Shown here piece by piece: positions 1 through 11,618 of a stretch of DNA of 64,000 nucleotides (the stretch's first letter is position 1; each line of letters opens with the position of its first letter). The notes below the pieces were generated by a model. It was not told the DNA's origin. It did no database searches and was given only the letters and a program-made list of their open reading frames with translations. A program made the position numbers and the translations under genes. The stretch comes from Gammaproteobacteria bacterium (GTDB lineage: Bacteria > Pseudomonadota > Gammaproteobacteria > Pseudomonadales > Cellvibrionaceae), in NCBI GenBank assembly GCA_004173475.1, contig SEBU01000005.1, forward strand, positions 1 through 64,000, written 5' to 3'.

Positions 1-41
1 CCACTGCAAGCAGTAAGCTTGGCTAACTCGAACGTCAGTAA

Positions 42-302
42 TTAAGCAGCTGGAACGATGCTTACGTATTGACGGCCAAAAGCGCCTTTAATTTCAAACT
101 TAACATGACCATCAGCCTTAGCGAACAAGGTGTGATCTTTACCGAGACCAACATTCACGCCAGCGTGAAATTTGGTGCCGCGTTGACGAACGATAATGCT
201 GCCTGCTGGGATCAATTGACCACCGAAGGCTTTAACACCAAGGCGTTTCGCTTCTGAATCGCGACCGTTGCGGGTACTACCGCCAGCTTTCTTGTGAGCC
301 AT
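42..302 (-). CDS. rpmA: 50S ribosomal protein L27
   Basis: This 86-residue protein is ribosomal protein L27, a large-subunit protein whose N-terminus lies near the peptidyl-transferase centre. The start [16 protein letters not shown] and the later G-G-Q[14 protein letters not shown] pattern are diagnostic, and the length is the usual one (about 85 residues). It follows rplU by 36 bases on the same strand, the standard rplU-rpmA operon; obgE would be expected just beyond the left window edge. No cleavable N-terminal extension of the Firmicutes type is present. Confidence 0.98.
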   Translation of the reverse strand: MAHKKAGGSTRNGRDSEAKRLGVKAFGGQLIPAGSIIVRQRGTKFHAGVNVGLGKDHTLFAKADGHVKFEIKGAFGRQYVSIVPAA

Positions 303-338
303 TTTCTAAACTCCTAATAAATTGAGGGTAATTACCGA

Positions 339-656
339 TTAACCGTTAATCGCGGTGATTTTAACTTCGGTGAACCATTGACGGTGACCTTGACGCTTCA
401 TGTGGTGCTTACGACGACGGAATTTAATAATCTTCACTTTGTCAGCACGGCCTTGAGCGATAACTTCGGCAGTAACAGTAGCGCCAGCTACTACGGGAGC
501 ACCAATCTTGATGTCTGCGCCGTTTGCAACAAGGTAAACCTTGTCAAAACTTATTGAACCGCCGGTGGCGAATTCGATCTTTTCGAGTTTTAGGGTTTCG
601 CCTACTACTACGCGATGTTGTTTGCCACCGCTTTCAAAAATTGCATACAAACTCAT
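339..656 (-). CDS. rplU: 50S ribosomal protein L21
   Basis: This 105-residue protein is ribosomal protein L21, a large-subunit protein that binds 23S rRNA. The start [16 protein letters not shown] and the basic segment [19 protein letters not shown] near residues 75-95 are typical of the family (usual length about 103). It is first in the rplU-rpmA operon and has a good sigma-70 promoter about 100 bases upstream (754-782 on the minus strand). The gene to the right is a divergent peptidase rather than ispB, which is found there in many gammaproteobacteria. Confidence 0.98.
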   Translation of the reverse strand: MSLYAIFESGGKQHRVVVGETLKLEKIEFATGGSISFDKVYLVANGADIKIGAPVVAGATVTAEVIAQGRADKVKIIKFRRRKHHMKRQGHRQWFTEVKITAING

Positions 657-753
657 TACTTTGCTCCAATGAACATTCGGACGACACGAAGTAGCTTAGC
701 GATGTGCTTGGGCGTTTGTGACTAATGTCGTATACCTGTTTTCAGGGACGCGG

Positions 754-782
754 ATTGTATGCTGAATGAGCGGAGCTGGCAA
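754..782 (-). promoter_or_regulatory. sigma-70 promoter of rplU-rpmA
   Basis: On the minus strand TTGCCA (complement of 777-782) and TACAAT (complement of 754-759) are separated by exactly 17 bases. This is a near-consensus sigma-70 promoter, placing the start of transcription near 747 and giving a leader of about 90 nt before rplU. Seen in the sequence; activity is inferred. Confidence 0.65.
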
Positions 783-906
783 GACGATAACGGCATGTTA
801 ACAAATAATAAAAACACTCACCTCTCGTTCTATTCGACTAATATGGTTATGGCATGTAATTGCACATATCAATTCGGGAAAAATAACGGAAACTAGGAGT
901 TTTAAC

Positions 907-2892
907 ATGTTTAAATCATTGACGGGGTTCATTAGTGGGCTAATTATCACTATCGGCCTCTTCACCAACAATAGCGCACAAGCAAGGCCCACTTTAAAAG
1001 ACTACGGAACATTACCTGAAATTCAGCATATCGCTATATCACCCAGCGGCGATTTGGTAGCTTTTCGTAAAGTCACCAACGCGTTTGATAGAGTCATCGT
1101 AACCTCTCTTTCTGCGCATAAGCAAATCGCCAATATTGATGTTAAAGAAATTCAACCATACGACTTGTATTTTCTCAACGAAGATCAATTGGTGTTGCTA
1201 GCGTCTGAATATAAAAAAATGGAGCGCGTCAGCGTCAATTTCGATGTCAGTACCGCATTTATGTATAACCTGAACGATAAATCGATTCGACAACTACTTA
1301 TTCCCGGAGAAGAACCTGTTGTAAAAGAACAAGCGGGACTTGGCCATCTTATAGGCCTATCCCCCGATGGAAAATATGCCTATATGCCTGCGTATAGCTT
1401 TGTAAAAGAACTCGGCCCAGATGTCAGTGTAAACTTTGGTAACTCAGAGTTTTCATTACTTAAAGTGAACTTAAAAGAGAAAAAACCACCAGTCATTTTT
1501 AGTAAAGGAACCAAATCCACTTACAACTTTTTTGTGGACGATAAAGATAATGTATTAGCTCAAATAAGCTACGACCAAAAAAGTAATATTCATCGCGTTC
1601 GTGCACGTCAAAATAATGAGTGGGTGGAAATTTTTAAAGAGAATGTAGAAGTGCTTGAAAAAAGTTTTGTTGGTGTTACACCGGATTTTAAATCCCTCGT
1701 AGTCCTAGACACTAATAAAAAAACAGGGCGTATAGCCTACTACACAATGTCGCTCGCTAATGGTTCTCTATCCGAACCAATTTTTGGCCGTGACGACGCC
1801 GATATTGAGCAACCGCTCAGAAGCTTTCAACGAGTTGTTTATGGCGTGCGTTATTCAGGGTTTACGCCCAGTTATCAATTCTTTGATCCAAAACTTAATC
1901 AACGAATGAAAGATATACTGGCCAAATTCCCGGAGCAATCCGTCTATTTGAGCAATTTCAGCGAGGATTGGAAAAACCTCGTGGTAAATGTTGAAGGTTC
2001 GAACTCTCCTAGCGAATACTTTTTATTTTCCGACGGTAAAGAACCTCAATTCCTAACCTCGTCTTATCCAAACATCAAAGCTGAAGATTTGCACCCTACG
2101 GGCAAAGTAACGTTCTCCGCTCGAGATGGACTAAAAATTCCCACATTGCTAACGATTCCTAAAGACAAAGTCAACGCAATGAAAAACTTGCCCACTATTA
2201 TTATGCCGCATGGCGGCCCCGAGTCACATGACACCATTGGTTTCGATTGGATGGCACAAGCTTTCGCCGACAATGGCTATTTAGTCATTCAACCCCAATT
2301 TCGAGGTTCCGATGGTTTTGGCTTGAAACATTTCCAAGCAGGTTTGGGTGAATGGGGCAAAAAAATGCAAGACGACATTTCCGATGCAGTGAACTTTGCT
2401 GTCAAAAAAGGCATCACCGATCCAAGTCGGGTTTGTATAGTTGGTGCTAGCTACGGAGGTTACGCTGCTTTGGCAGGCGGAGCTTTTTCGCCTGAATTAT
2501 ACAAATGCATTGTCGCTATTGCAGGAGTAGGCAATTTAAAATCCATGTTGAACTGGGAAAAAATGGAGAGGGGTAGTGAGAGTTCCGCAGTCAGCTATTG
2601 GAAAAGGCAATTTGCTAACGGTGAAATAAATAACGAAGCGCTCGAATCTGTTTCTCCTGAAAAATTTGCCGAGAATTTCAAAGCACCGGTTCTTCTTATT
2701 CACGGATCTCGTGATAAAACGGTACCAATTGAACAGTCTGAAGATATGAACTCAGCACTGAAGAGCGCAAAGAAACCCGTTAAGTTTATAAAACTAGAAA
2801 AGGAAAACCATTATTTATTAGAAAGCGAGACTAAGCTTAAAACTCTTGAAGAATCGCTTAAGTTTGTAAATTCACACATAGGTCAGATTTGA
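907..2892 (+). CDS. Secreted prolyl oligopeptidase family (S9) serine peptidase
   Basis: A 661-residue S9-family peptidase that should cleave short peptides outside the cytoplasm. Residues 1-26 form a signal peptide ending in A-Q-A. The N-terminal half (about 30-410) fits the beta-propeller region of S9 enzymes, and the C-terminal half is an alpha/beta hydrolase with oxyanion motif PHGGP, nucleophile elbow GASYGG (Ser515), acid in HGSRDKT (Asp603) and His635 in ENHY. A Shine-Dalgarno TAGGAG precedes the ATG. It is a single gene, divergent from rplU and ended by a hairpin at 2902-2930. Subfamily (acylaminoacyl-peptidase, DPP-like or other) cannot be fixed from sequence alone. Confidence 0.9.
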   Translation: MFKSLTGFISGLIITIGLFTNNSAQARPTLKDYGTLPEIQHIAISPSGDLVAFRKVTNAFDRVIVTSLSAHKQIANIDVKEIQPYDLYFLNEDQLVLLASEYKKMERVSVNFDVSTAFMYNLNDKSIRQLLIPGEEPVVKEQAGLGHLIGLSPDGKYAYMPAYSFVKELGPDVSVNFGNSEFSLLKVNLKEKKPPVIFSKGTKSTYNFFVDDKDNVLAQISYDQKSNIHRVRARQNNEWVEIFKENVEVLEKSFVGVTPDFKSLVVLDTNKKTGRIAYYTMSLANGSLSEPIFGRDDADIEQPLRSFQRVVYGVRYSGFTPSYQFFDPKLNQRMKDILAKFPEQSVYLSNFSEDWKNLVVNVEGSNSPSEYFLFSDGKEPQFLTSSYPNIKAEDLHPTGKVTFSARDGLKIPTLLTIPKDKVNAMKNLPTIIMPHGGPESHDTIGFDWMAQAFADNGYLVIQPQFRGSDGFGLKHFQAGLGEWGKKMQDDISDAVNFAVKKGITDPSRVCIVGASYGGYAALAGGAFSPELYKCIVAIAGVGNLKSMLNWEKMERGSESSAVSYWKRQFANGEINNEALESVSPEKFAENFKAPVLLIHGSRDKTVPIEQSEDMNSALKSAKKPVKFIKLEKENHYLLESETKLKTLEESLKFVNSHIGQI

Positions 2893-2901
2893 CATCAATT
2901 T

Positions 2902-2930
2902 CACTCCATTAAGAACATCTTAATGGAGTG
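2902..2930 (+). terminator. Hairpin terminator after the S9 peptidase
   Basis: A perfect 12-bp inverted repeat, CACTCCATTAAG and CTTAATGGAGTG, with a 5-nt loop (AACAT) sits 10 bases after the stop codon. The run following it (CTTCTGTTCC) is pyrimidine-rich rather than a clean U-tract, so its efficiency is uncertain. Confidence 0.6.
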
Positions 2931-3080
2931 CTTCTGTTCCCCTCCAATTCTTCATCCCATCCGCGTCACCTCAAACCGTACGAAAACACACCGACGTTTT
3001 TTCTGCATTTTAAATAAACTTCGAATTTCATTAATTTTCATAACTACATTCTTTTCGCAACCGGACCAATAGGAATGTCT

Positions 3081-4493
3081 ATGAACCATACCAAATACGT
3101 CGATTTTTCGGGAAAAATAATAATGCTCGGGTTTGGCAGCATTGGGCAGGCGGTCTTGCCTTTATTATTTCGGCACATTGATGTCAAACCTGAAAAAGTA
3201 ACTATTTATTCTGCCGATGAAGACACTGACGGAATTGCTGCGAAGTACGGCGTGATTTTCAAAGCCGAGCCCGTGACGCCGGAAAATTTTGAAGCACTAC
3301 TGGATCCTCTTGGTGAAAAAGACCTTCTATTAAATCTGTCGGTAGATGTATCAAGCCTTGCACTTATTTCCTACTGCTGGCGGCGAGGAATACTTTACTT
3401 AGATACTTGTATTGAGCCTTGGCCGGGTCGTTATACGGATCCATCACAACCATTATCCCAACGATCGAATTACAAACTTCGCGAAGAGGTGTTAGCGTTT
3501 CGAATGGATAAGCGCAATGGTCCAACTGCTATTGTTACCCAAGGGGCTAATCCTGGTATGGCCTCGATTTTCGTCAAACAGGCGTTGATCAACATGGCGA
3601 AAGACGCGGAGTTGCGTATCGAAAAACCCGCGTGTTATGAGGATTGGGCAGCAATTGCGAAAGCTCTGGATATTAAATGTATCCATATTGCGGAGCGCGA
3701 TACACAGTTTTCCATGCAACGCAAAAAGCGTAATGAATTTGTAAATACCTGGTCTATCGAAGGGTTCGTGTCCGAAGGTATGCAACCTGCGGAGCTTGGA
3801 TGGGGAACGCACGAGCGTCATTGGCCTGCTGATGCTGAGAGACATGGGTATGGCTGTGATGCGGCTATTTATCTGACTCGTCCCGGCACGGCCACCAAAG
3901 TGCGCAGCTGGACTCCGCTCGAAGGTTCCTACCACGGCTTTCTTATTACTCACAGCGAGTCCATATCGATCGCTGATCATCTTACCTTTCGCGAAACTGG
4001 GATGTGATCTACCGCCCCACTGTTCATTACGCCTATCACCCCCTGCGATGACGCTGTCCTTTCACTGCATGAACTAGCGGGTAAGAATTGGCAGTTGCAG
4101 GATGAGAAACGGATCATGTCCGATGAGATTGTCCACGGCATGGACGAGCTCGGCGTGCTGCTCATGGGTAACTCGAAAGGTGTGTATTGGTATGGCTCGC
4201 GTTTAACAATCGAACAAGCGCGCGAACTCGCTCCAGAAAACACCGCTACCAGTTTGCAAGTTGTTGCAGGTGTGCTTGGCGGCTTGGTTTGGGCCATTCA
4301 AAACCCCGCCTGCGGGGTGGTTGAGCCAGACGATATAGATTATGAAGTCGTGCTTGAGGTTGCCAAACCTTATCTCGGTGAATTAGGCGGGTACTATGGG
4401 GACTGGTCTCCGTTGCATGACCGCAATCCTCTTTTTGAAGAACCCATGGATAAGGATGACCCTTGGCAATTCATAAATTTCAGAGTGAATTAG
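3081..4493 (+). pseudogene. hss: Homospermidine synthase, reading frame broken by two compensating indels
   Basis: This is homospermidine synthase (EC 2.5.1.44, saccharopine dehydrogenase-like fold), which joins aminobutyl groups of putrescine or spermidine using NAD+. The nucleotide-binding motif GFGSIGQ lies near residue 18, and the C-terminal half after base 4044 (CDDAVLSLHELAGKNWQ, then MDELGVLLMG and the end DPWQFINFRV) is clearly the same family. The frame stops at TGA 4005-4007, yet bases 4006-4043 read in the +1 frame as VIYRPTVHYAYHP, exactly the missing family segment. One base is missing in the G-run at 3999-4001 and one is extra in the C-run at 4039-4043; correcting both gives one frame of normal length (about 470 residues). 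ATG 3081 is preferred because AGGA (3071-3074) is well spaced from it. Whether this is mutation or sequencing error cannot be told here. Confidence 0.85.
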
Positions 4494-4503
4494 GAGGCCT
4501 CGT

Positions 4504-5805
4504 ATGCTCCTCAAAAAAGAACTCGGGGTTATTGAAAACTCGTTTTATGAAGCCAGCATTCAGCGCCCTGCCACCTCACCTCCGCTGGCCGAACGCACTA
4601 GTACAGATGTGTGCGTTGTCGGCGGTGGCTATACGGGTATTTCATCGGCAATTGAGTTAGCGGAGCGGGGATACTCCGTCGTGTTGCTGGAGGCTCAACG
4701 TATTGGCTGGGGCGCTTCCGGTCGCAATGGTGGTCAGGTAATTGTCGGGTTTGGCGCAGAAGGTGAAGAAGCTATTGCCAAGCAACTTTCAGCCGACGAT
4801 GCCAGGCGAGCGTGGGACATCTCGGTGGAAGGCATGCAACTGTTAAAAGACCGCATTACCAACTACAAAATTGATTGCGACTACACACCCGGTTACCTGA
4901 ACCTTGCAGTAAAGGCTGGCAAGGTACCGGATCTACGCAAGTGGTACGACACTGTTACCCAAACCTATGGCTACCCACTGCAGTGGATCGAACCCGATGA
5001 AATAGGAAAGTGGATCGCCAGCCCGCGTTTTCATTCCGGCGTTTATGACGATAAGTCGGGTCACATTCATCCATTAAAATATTGTCTCGTCCTCGCAGAA
5101 GTTGCGCGATCAAAAGGTGTGAGGATTTTTGAAAATTCCGCGGTATACGCTGTGGAGCGCGGTGAGCGACCCGTCGTTAAAACTGCGCAGGGCGAACTAA
5201 ACTGTCGATTCCTCGTACTAGCCGGGAATGTATACATCGGAGAGTATGGCGAAATTGCCTCCGATATTTGCGGGAAAATTATGCCTGTAGGAACCTACAT
5301 CATCGCCACCGAACCCATGGATCAAGGTCGTGCTGATGCACTAATTCCTTCACGCGCGGCAGTGACTGACACCAATTTTGTGCTGGACTATTTTCGCTTG
5401 AGCGCCGATAACCGCCTTTTATTTGGAGCCGGTGAAAGTTACAGCGGCACCACGCCCCGCAACTTGATCGCTAATATGCGCAGCAAAATGCTGACCGTGT
5501 TTCCGCAACTGGCCGATTTAAGTATCGAACACTCATGGGGCGGTTTTGTGGATTTGACGATGAATAAAGCCCCGCATTTTGGCCGATTGGGAAACAATAT
5601 TTATTACCTGCAAGGATTTTCCGGCCACGGAATCGCAAGCACAGGTATAGCGGGAAAATTAGTGGCCGAAGTGATTGCAGGGCAAGCTGAGCGATTCGAT
5701 CTTTTCGCTCGACTCAAACACCACACCTTTCCCGGCGGCACTTTGTTGCGCACTCCCCTGTTGGTTTTAGGGATGATGTATTACCAATTACGCGATTTAC
5801 TTTAA
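4504..5805 (+). CDS. FAD-dependent amine oxidase, PuuB/OrdL-like (DAO family)
   Basis: A 433-residue flavoprotein of the D-amino-acid oxidase fold. Residues about 36-70 carry the FAD-binding motif VVGGGYTGISSAIELAERG with the acidic residue of beta-strand 2 in LLEAQRIGWGASGRNGGQ, the signature of gamma-glutamylputrescine oxidase and related OrdL proteins; FAD contacts recur near the C-terminus (GFSGHGIASTGIAGK). The ATG follows a strong AGGAGG, 10 bases after the homospermidine synthase stop, so the two form an operon. This suggests oxidation of a polyamine or its derivative, but the exact substrate is inference. The last 9 bases overlap the convergent esterase gene. Confidence 0.85.
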   Translation: MLLKKELGVIENSFYEASIQRPATSPPLAERTSTDVCVVGGGYTGISSAIELAERGYSVVLLEAQRIGWGASGRNGGQVIVGFGAEGEEAIAKQLSADDARRAWDISVEGMQLLKDRITNYKIDCDYTPGYLNLAVKAGKVPDLRKWYDTVTQTYGYPLQWIEPDEIGKWIASPRFHSGVYDDKSGHIHPLKYCLVLAEVARSKGVRIFENSAVYAVERGERPVVKTAQGELNCRFLVLAGNVYIGEYGEIASDICGKIMPVGTYIIATEPMDQGRADALIPSRAAVTDTNFVLDYFRLSADNRLLFGAGESYSGTTPRNLIANMRSKMLTVFPQLADLSIEHSWGGFVDLTMNKAPHFGRLGNNIYYLQGFSGHGIASTGIAGKLVAEVIAGQAERFDLFARLKHHTFPGGTLLRTPLLVLGMMYYQLRDLL

Positions 5806-6711
5806 TTCACAGCACAACTTATTTTGTTTCATCCACAACTCCAAAGCCTGGGTCCAACTAGAAATAGTACCCTGCCCTTGCACCATGCCTACGCCATGAA
5901 TATTGCTTTGGTAGATGTGAAGTTCTGACTGCTTGTTAAACTTCTGCACTTCGTTGAAAAACATAAGGCTGTTGGCGATTGGGACAGTTTCGTCCGCAAT
6001 GCCATGGAACATAAATATCGGTGGAGTGTCCTGCTTGACCTGATATTGAAGCGAATTTTCACGCACCAATGTCTGGTCGGGATGGCCGCCGAGATAATTC
6101 TTTCGAGTCCCCGCGTGTGAATTCTCGCCTTCCAATGTGATAACCGGATATCCCAACACAGCAAAATCGGGACGCGCACTCACATGGCGTAGCGGGTCAG
6201 TTTCATCAACAGCGAAATCGGACCGGGTGACTACACTAGCGGCAAGATGACCACCTGCCGAAAAACCTACCACGCCGACTTTATTAGGGTTGAGATTCCA
6301 AGCCGCCGCATTGTCACGCACCAGCCGAACCGCTCGTAGCCCATCTAATAAAGTTGCAGGAAAACCATATTCTTTCAGACGATACTTCACCACAAACGCT
6401 GCAATACCTCTGGTATTTAACCAGCGGGCCAGGTCGGCACCTTCATTATCCATCGACAAACGCATGTAGCCTCCACCTGGGAAAATAAGTGTGGATGCAC
6501 CGTTGGCGATTTCAGCCTCAGGCCAAAAAGGGATAAGTGATGGATTATCAACCGAATGAACTCGTTGATCTTTAATCTCCTCGCGATCAGGAGCAACCAG
6601 CGGCTTTTCGGGCCACAAATGTAATGGCGCTTGTGGTTTAATCACGGCAATCGAGCCTCTTAGTTCGGTTGAAGAAAGGGGCAATATAATAGAAGGACGC
6701 TGGCAGAGCAC
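5797..6711 (-). CDS. Alpha/beta hydrolase, xylan-esterase-like (BD-FAE/Aes type); start uncertain
   Basis: A serine esterase of about 300 residues. The oxyanion motif is FPGGGY, the nucleophile elbow GFSAGGH, the acid lies in FHGIADETVP and the histidine in SNIHGVGM, as in acetyl-esterase and feruloyl-esterase-like families that often process plant cell-wall sugars. Relatives usually begin with a signal peptide. Here the only in-frame start is a GTG (6711) without a Shine-Dalgarno, while an ATG at 6718 with a well-placed GGAG is in a different frame and stops after 26 codons. The N-terminus may therefore be frameshifted; the catalytic body is intact. It is convergent with and overlaps the FAD oxidase by 9 bases. 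Confidence 0.75.
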   Translation of the reverse strand: MLCQRPSIILPLSSTELRGSIAVIKPQAPLHLWPEKPLVAPDREEIKDQRVHSVDNPSLIPFWPEAEIANGASTLIFPGGGYMRLSMDNEGADLARWLNTRGIAAFVVKYRLKEYGFPATLLDGLRAVRLVRDNAAAWNLNPNKVGVVGFSAGGHLAASVVTRSDFAVDETDPLRHVSARPDFAVLGYPVITLEGENSHAGTRKNYLGGHPDQTLVRENSLQYQVKQDTPPIFMFHGIADETVPIANSLMFFNEVQKFNKQSELHIYQSNIHGVGMVQGQGTISSWTQALELWMKQNKLCCELK

Positions 6712-6764
6712 GTCGCATTACGAATTCTCCGCACTCTCAAATGCTCTTGATATGAGATATAGAA

Positions 6765-7124
6765 TCAATTCGGCAAAGAGTCTTGGTGATCCCACCAATG
6801 ATTTTGCGACCATTCCACTTGGGTTGGATCAGCCGCTCGAAGAAGCATTTGCCCTGCCGCCAACTCGTAAGGTAACAGGGTGTCTTTGATGGCGGACCAC
6901 ATGTGATTTGCGTCATCTGCCACGTAAGTTCTGACAACGGTTAATTCATCTGAAAGCATTTGTTCTGCGGTTAATTCAAGGGCCACCCAATCTTGTACCT
7001 GGTGATACAAGCCCTGACTCAGCGCAGACTTGGTATTGTCATCCCCAAGCTCAAGCAGATAATCGGGCGCTTTTCCACCCGTAGATTGAGCTGTAAATAC
7101 ATGCGAATTTGTCAGGTTTTTCAT
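6765..7124 (-). CDS. Hypothetical protein
   Basis: A soluble, acidic protein of 119 residues that I do not recognise. The start at ATG 7124 (MKNLTNSHVFT) is chosen because GGAGAAG lies just upstream; an ATG 10 codons earlier lacks such a site. It has no signal peptide, membrane segment or Cys pairs, and contains several Trp residues (DWVAL, MWSAI, WSQNHWWDH). It is divergent from leuS across 146 bases and lies upstream of the esterase on the same strand. Confidence 0.6.
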   Translation of the reverse strand: MKNLTNSHVFTAQSTGGKAPDYLLELGDDNTKSALSQGLYHQVQDWVALELTAEQMLSDELTVVRTYVADDANHMWSAIKDTLLPYELAAGQMLLRAADPTQVEWSQNHWWDHQDSLPN

Positions 7125-7213
7125 AGCCACTTCTCCAAAGATATTTATACCCACTGAGCAGTACAGCCTCTATAATCACGCCTCTTTAATAATGACAACT
7201 AGCAAAAGTATAG

Positions 7214-9865
<2,652 letters not shown>

Positions 9866-9907
9866 TCGTGGCGCCCGTAGTGGCGCCCGTAATTCAGATT
9901 GAATTTT

Positions 9908-10495
9908 ATGAATAAACTCATCGCCAGTTGTTTAATTGCTTTAACTCTCTCCGCCTGCGGTTGGCATATTCGTGGTGCGATCGACTTACCTAAAGATTTA
10001 TCGCAACTTTATATTTCTGCTATCGATAGTAAAGGTGCTCTTATGACCGAGCTGAGGCAGTTATTGAAAACTAATCGAGTATCTTTAGTTGATGATGAAA
10101 GCCAGGCTAATTATTCGTTGAATATTCTTGAGGAAAGCAAAGATCGCCGCACTGCCGGTGTAGGTGGTGACACTCAAAGCAGCTCCTATGAGCTTACGTT
10201 AAAAGCCGTTTATGAAATCAGGTTAAAAAATTCTTCAGAAGTTACCAAGGCAACGGCCATTAGCGTGCGTAGCTACAACTACAATCCTGGCTCTATAAAC
10301 AGCGCAACCCAGGAAGAAATTTTGTTAGATCAAGAAATGCGCCGTGAATTAGCCCAACAAATGTTGCGCCGGTTAAATGCTGTCGTAACTAATCCTCCCG
10401 TCGAAAAAAATACATCCAAGGATGGTAAGTCAAAAGATAGTAAATCTGGCAACCCAACATCCAGCGAAAGTAAAAATGGCAAAGCTTCGCCCTGA
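9908..10495 (+). CDS. lptE: LPS-assembly lipoprotein LptE
   Basis: LptE is the outer-membrane lipoprotein that plugs the LptD barrel and helps insert lipopolysaccharide. The ATG at 9908 gives MNKLIASCLIALTLSACGW, a lipoprotein signal with lipobox L-S-A-C. The following segment (GWHIRGAIDLPKDLSQLYI) is the family N-terminus, and the pattern of alternating strands (SYELTLKAVYEIRL) fits the fold. The C-terminal 30 residues are a Lys/Ser-rich low-complexity tail. It lies 42 bases after leuS and overlaps holA by 20 bases, the usual arrangement. Confidence 0.92.
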   Translation: MNKLIASCLIALTLSACGWHIRGAIDLPKDLSQLYISAIDSKGALMTELRQLLKTNRVSLVDDESQANYSLNILEESKDRRTAGVGGDTQSSSYELTLKAVYEIRLKNSSEVTKATAISVRSYNYNPGSINSATQEEILLDQEMRRELAQQMLRRLNAVVTNPPVEKNTSKDGKSKDSKSGNPTSSESKNGKASP

Positions 10496-11525
10496 ACAAC
10501 TGAGCGCGGCGCTCGCCAAAGGTCTATCGCCCATTTATATTGTCACGGGTGAAGAACCTTTACTGATTCAGGAAACCTGCGATCTAATTCGTACAGCTGC
10601 TCGCAAAGCCGGGTTTGTAGAACGCGATTTGTATCACGCCGATACAAGTTTTGATTGGAGCCAAGTGCTCGCATCGGCGAACAGTATGTCTCTCTTCGCT
10701 GATAAAAAAATTATTGAAGTACGCATCCCAAATGGCAAACCTGGCGATAAAGGCACAAAAGTATTCCAGGAATATGCCCAATCACCCTCTCCGGATAATT
10801 TATTATTAATCGTTACCGATAAAGTCGATAGCGCTACGCAAAAATCCAAATGGTTTACCGCACTGGAATCCGAAGGTGTCCACATCCAACATTGGCCGGT
10901 AACTTCAGAAAATCTATCGCACTGGATTAGCACCCGTTTAAAACAAGCAGGCTTGCAGGCGGACAGTAACGCTGTCGATTTACTAGCGTCACGTATTGAA
11001 GGAAACCTGCTAGCCGCTGTGCAAGAAATTGAAAAATTAAAATTACTTGCACCGACCAATGTCATTAGCATGGAGTTGATGGCGAGTGTAGTAGCTGATA
11101 GCGCGCGCTACGATGTTTTTGGTTTATCCGACAAAGCTTTACACGGCGATGCGCGCGGTGCAGTAAAAACCTTGCATGGATTGAAATCGGAAGGCACCGA
11201 AGCTATTGCAGTATTGTGGGCGTTAACACGCGATATCCGCAGCTTGGTTCAAATATCCCAAATGACCAGCCAAGGGAAAAATTTCGATTGGGCCGCGAAG
11301 CAAGCCGGCGTATGGGACAAAAAGCAACCGCTATTTCGCGGTGCATTGAACCGTATAAAACCCCCGCAACTGCAGCAATTATTACGTAAGGCTAATGGAA
11401 TAGATAAAGCGGTAAAAGGTATGCGCAACGCAGACCCATGGGATGAACTACTCGACCTTGTATTAAACCTGGCAGGAGTTCAGAGTCTTGACTCGGCTAA
11501 CGAAAAATTAAGTTTAAAAATATAA
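10476..11525 (+). CDS. holA: DNA polymerase III subunit delta
   Basis: HolA is the delta subunit of the clamp loader and opens the beta clamp during replication. ATG 10476 (MAKLRPEQLSAALAKGLSP) gives 349 residues, close to E. coli delta (343). The motif YIVTGEEPLLIQE near residue 20 and the central stretch EGNLLAAVQEIEKLKLL are family hallmarks. The start lies inside the end of lptE, so the two are probably translationally coupled. An upstream in-frame ATG at 10422 would lie deep inside lptE and is not preferred. Confidence 0.95.
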   Translation: MAKLRPEQLSAALAKGLSPIYIVTGEEPLLIQETCDLIRTAARKAGFVERDLYHADTSFDWSQVLASANSMSLFADKKIIEVRIPNGKPGDKGTKVFQEYAQSPSPDNLLLIVTDKVDSATQKSKWFTALESEGVHIQHWPVTSENLSHWISTRLKQAGLQADSNAVDLLASRIEGNLLAAVQEIEKLKLLAPTNVISMELMASVVADSARYDVFGLSDKALHGDARGAVKTLHGLKSEGTEAIAVLWALTRDIRSLVQISQMTSQGKNFDWAAKQAGVWDKKQPLFRGALNRIKPPQLQQLLRKANGIDKAVKGMRNADPWDELLDLVLNLAGVQSLDSANEKLSLKI

Positions 11526-11618
11526 TTTTTAGTAGAACGCAGGTTGCAAAGAATAGCTGAGCAAATTAAACAATTTCCTCACCATTTTTATGTTCTTTCT
11601 GAAATTTAGGGCAGTGTT

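Noticed and set aside
3492-3980. 162-residue open frame antisense to the homospermidine synthase gene
   Set aside because: The sense strand encodes a clear family protein; the antisense frame has no recognisable product or ribosome site.
4005-4043. Programmed frameshift or stop-codon readthrough in homospermidine synthase
   Set aside because: No slippery heptamer with a downstream structure is seen, two opposite shifts would be needed, and both sites are plain homopolymers.
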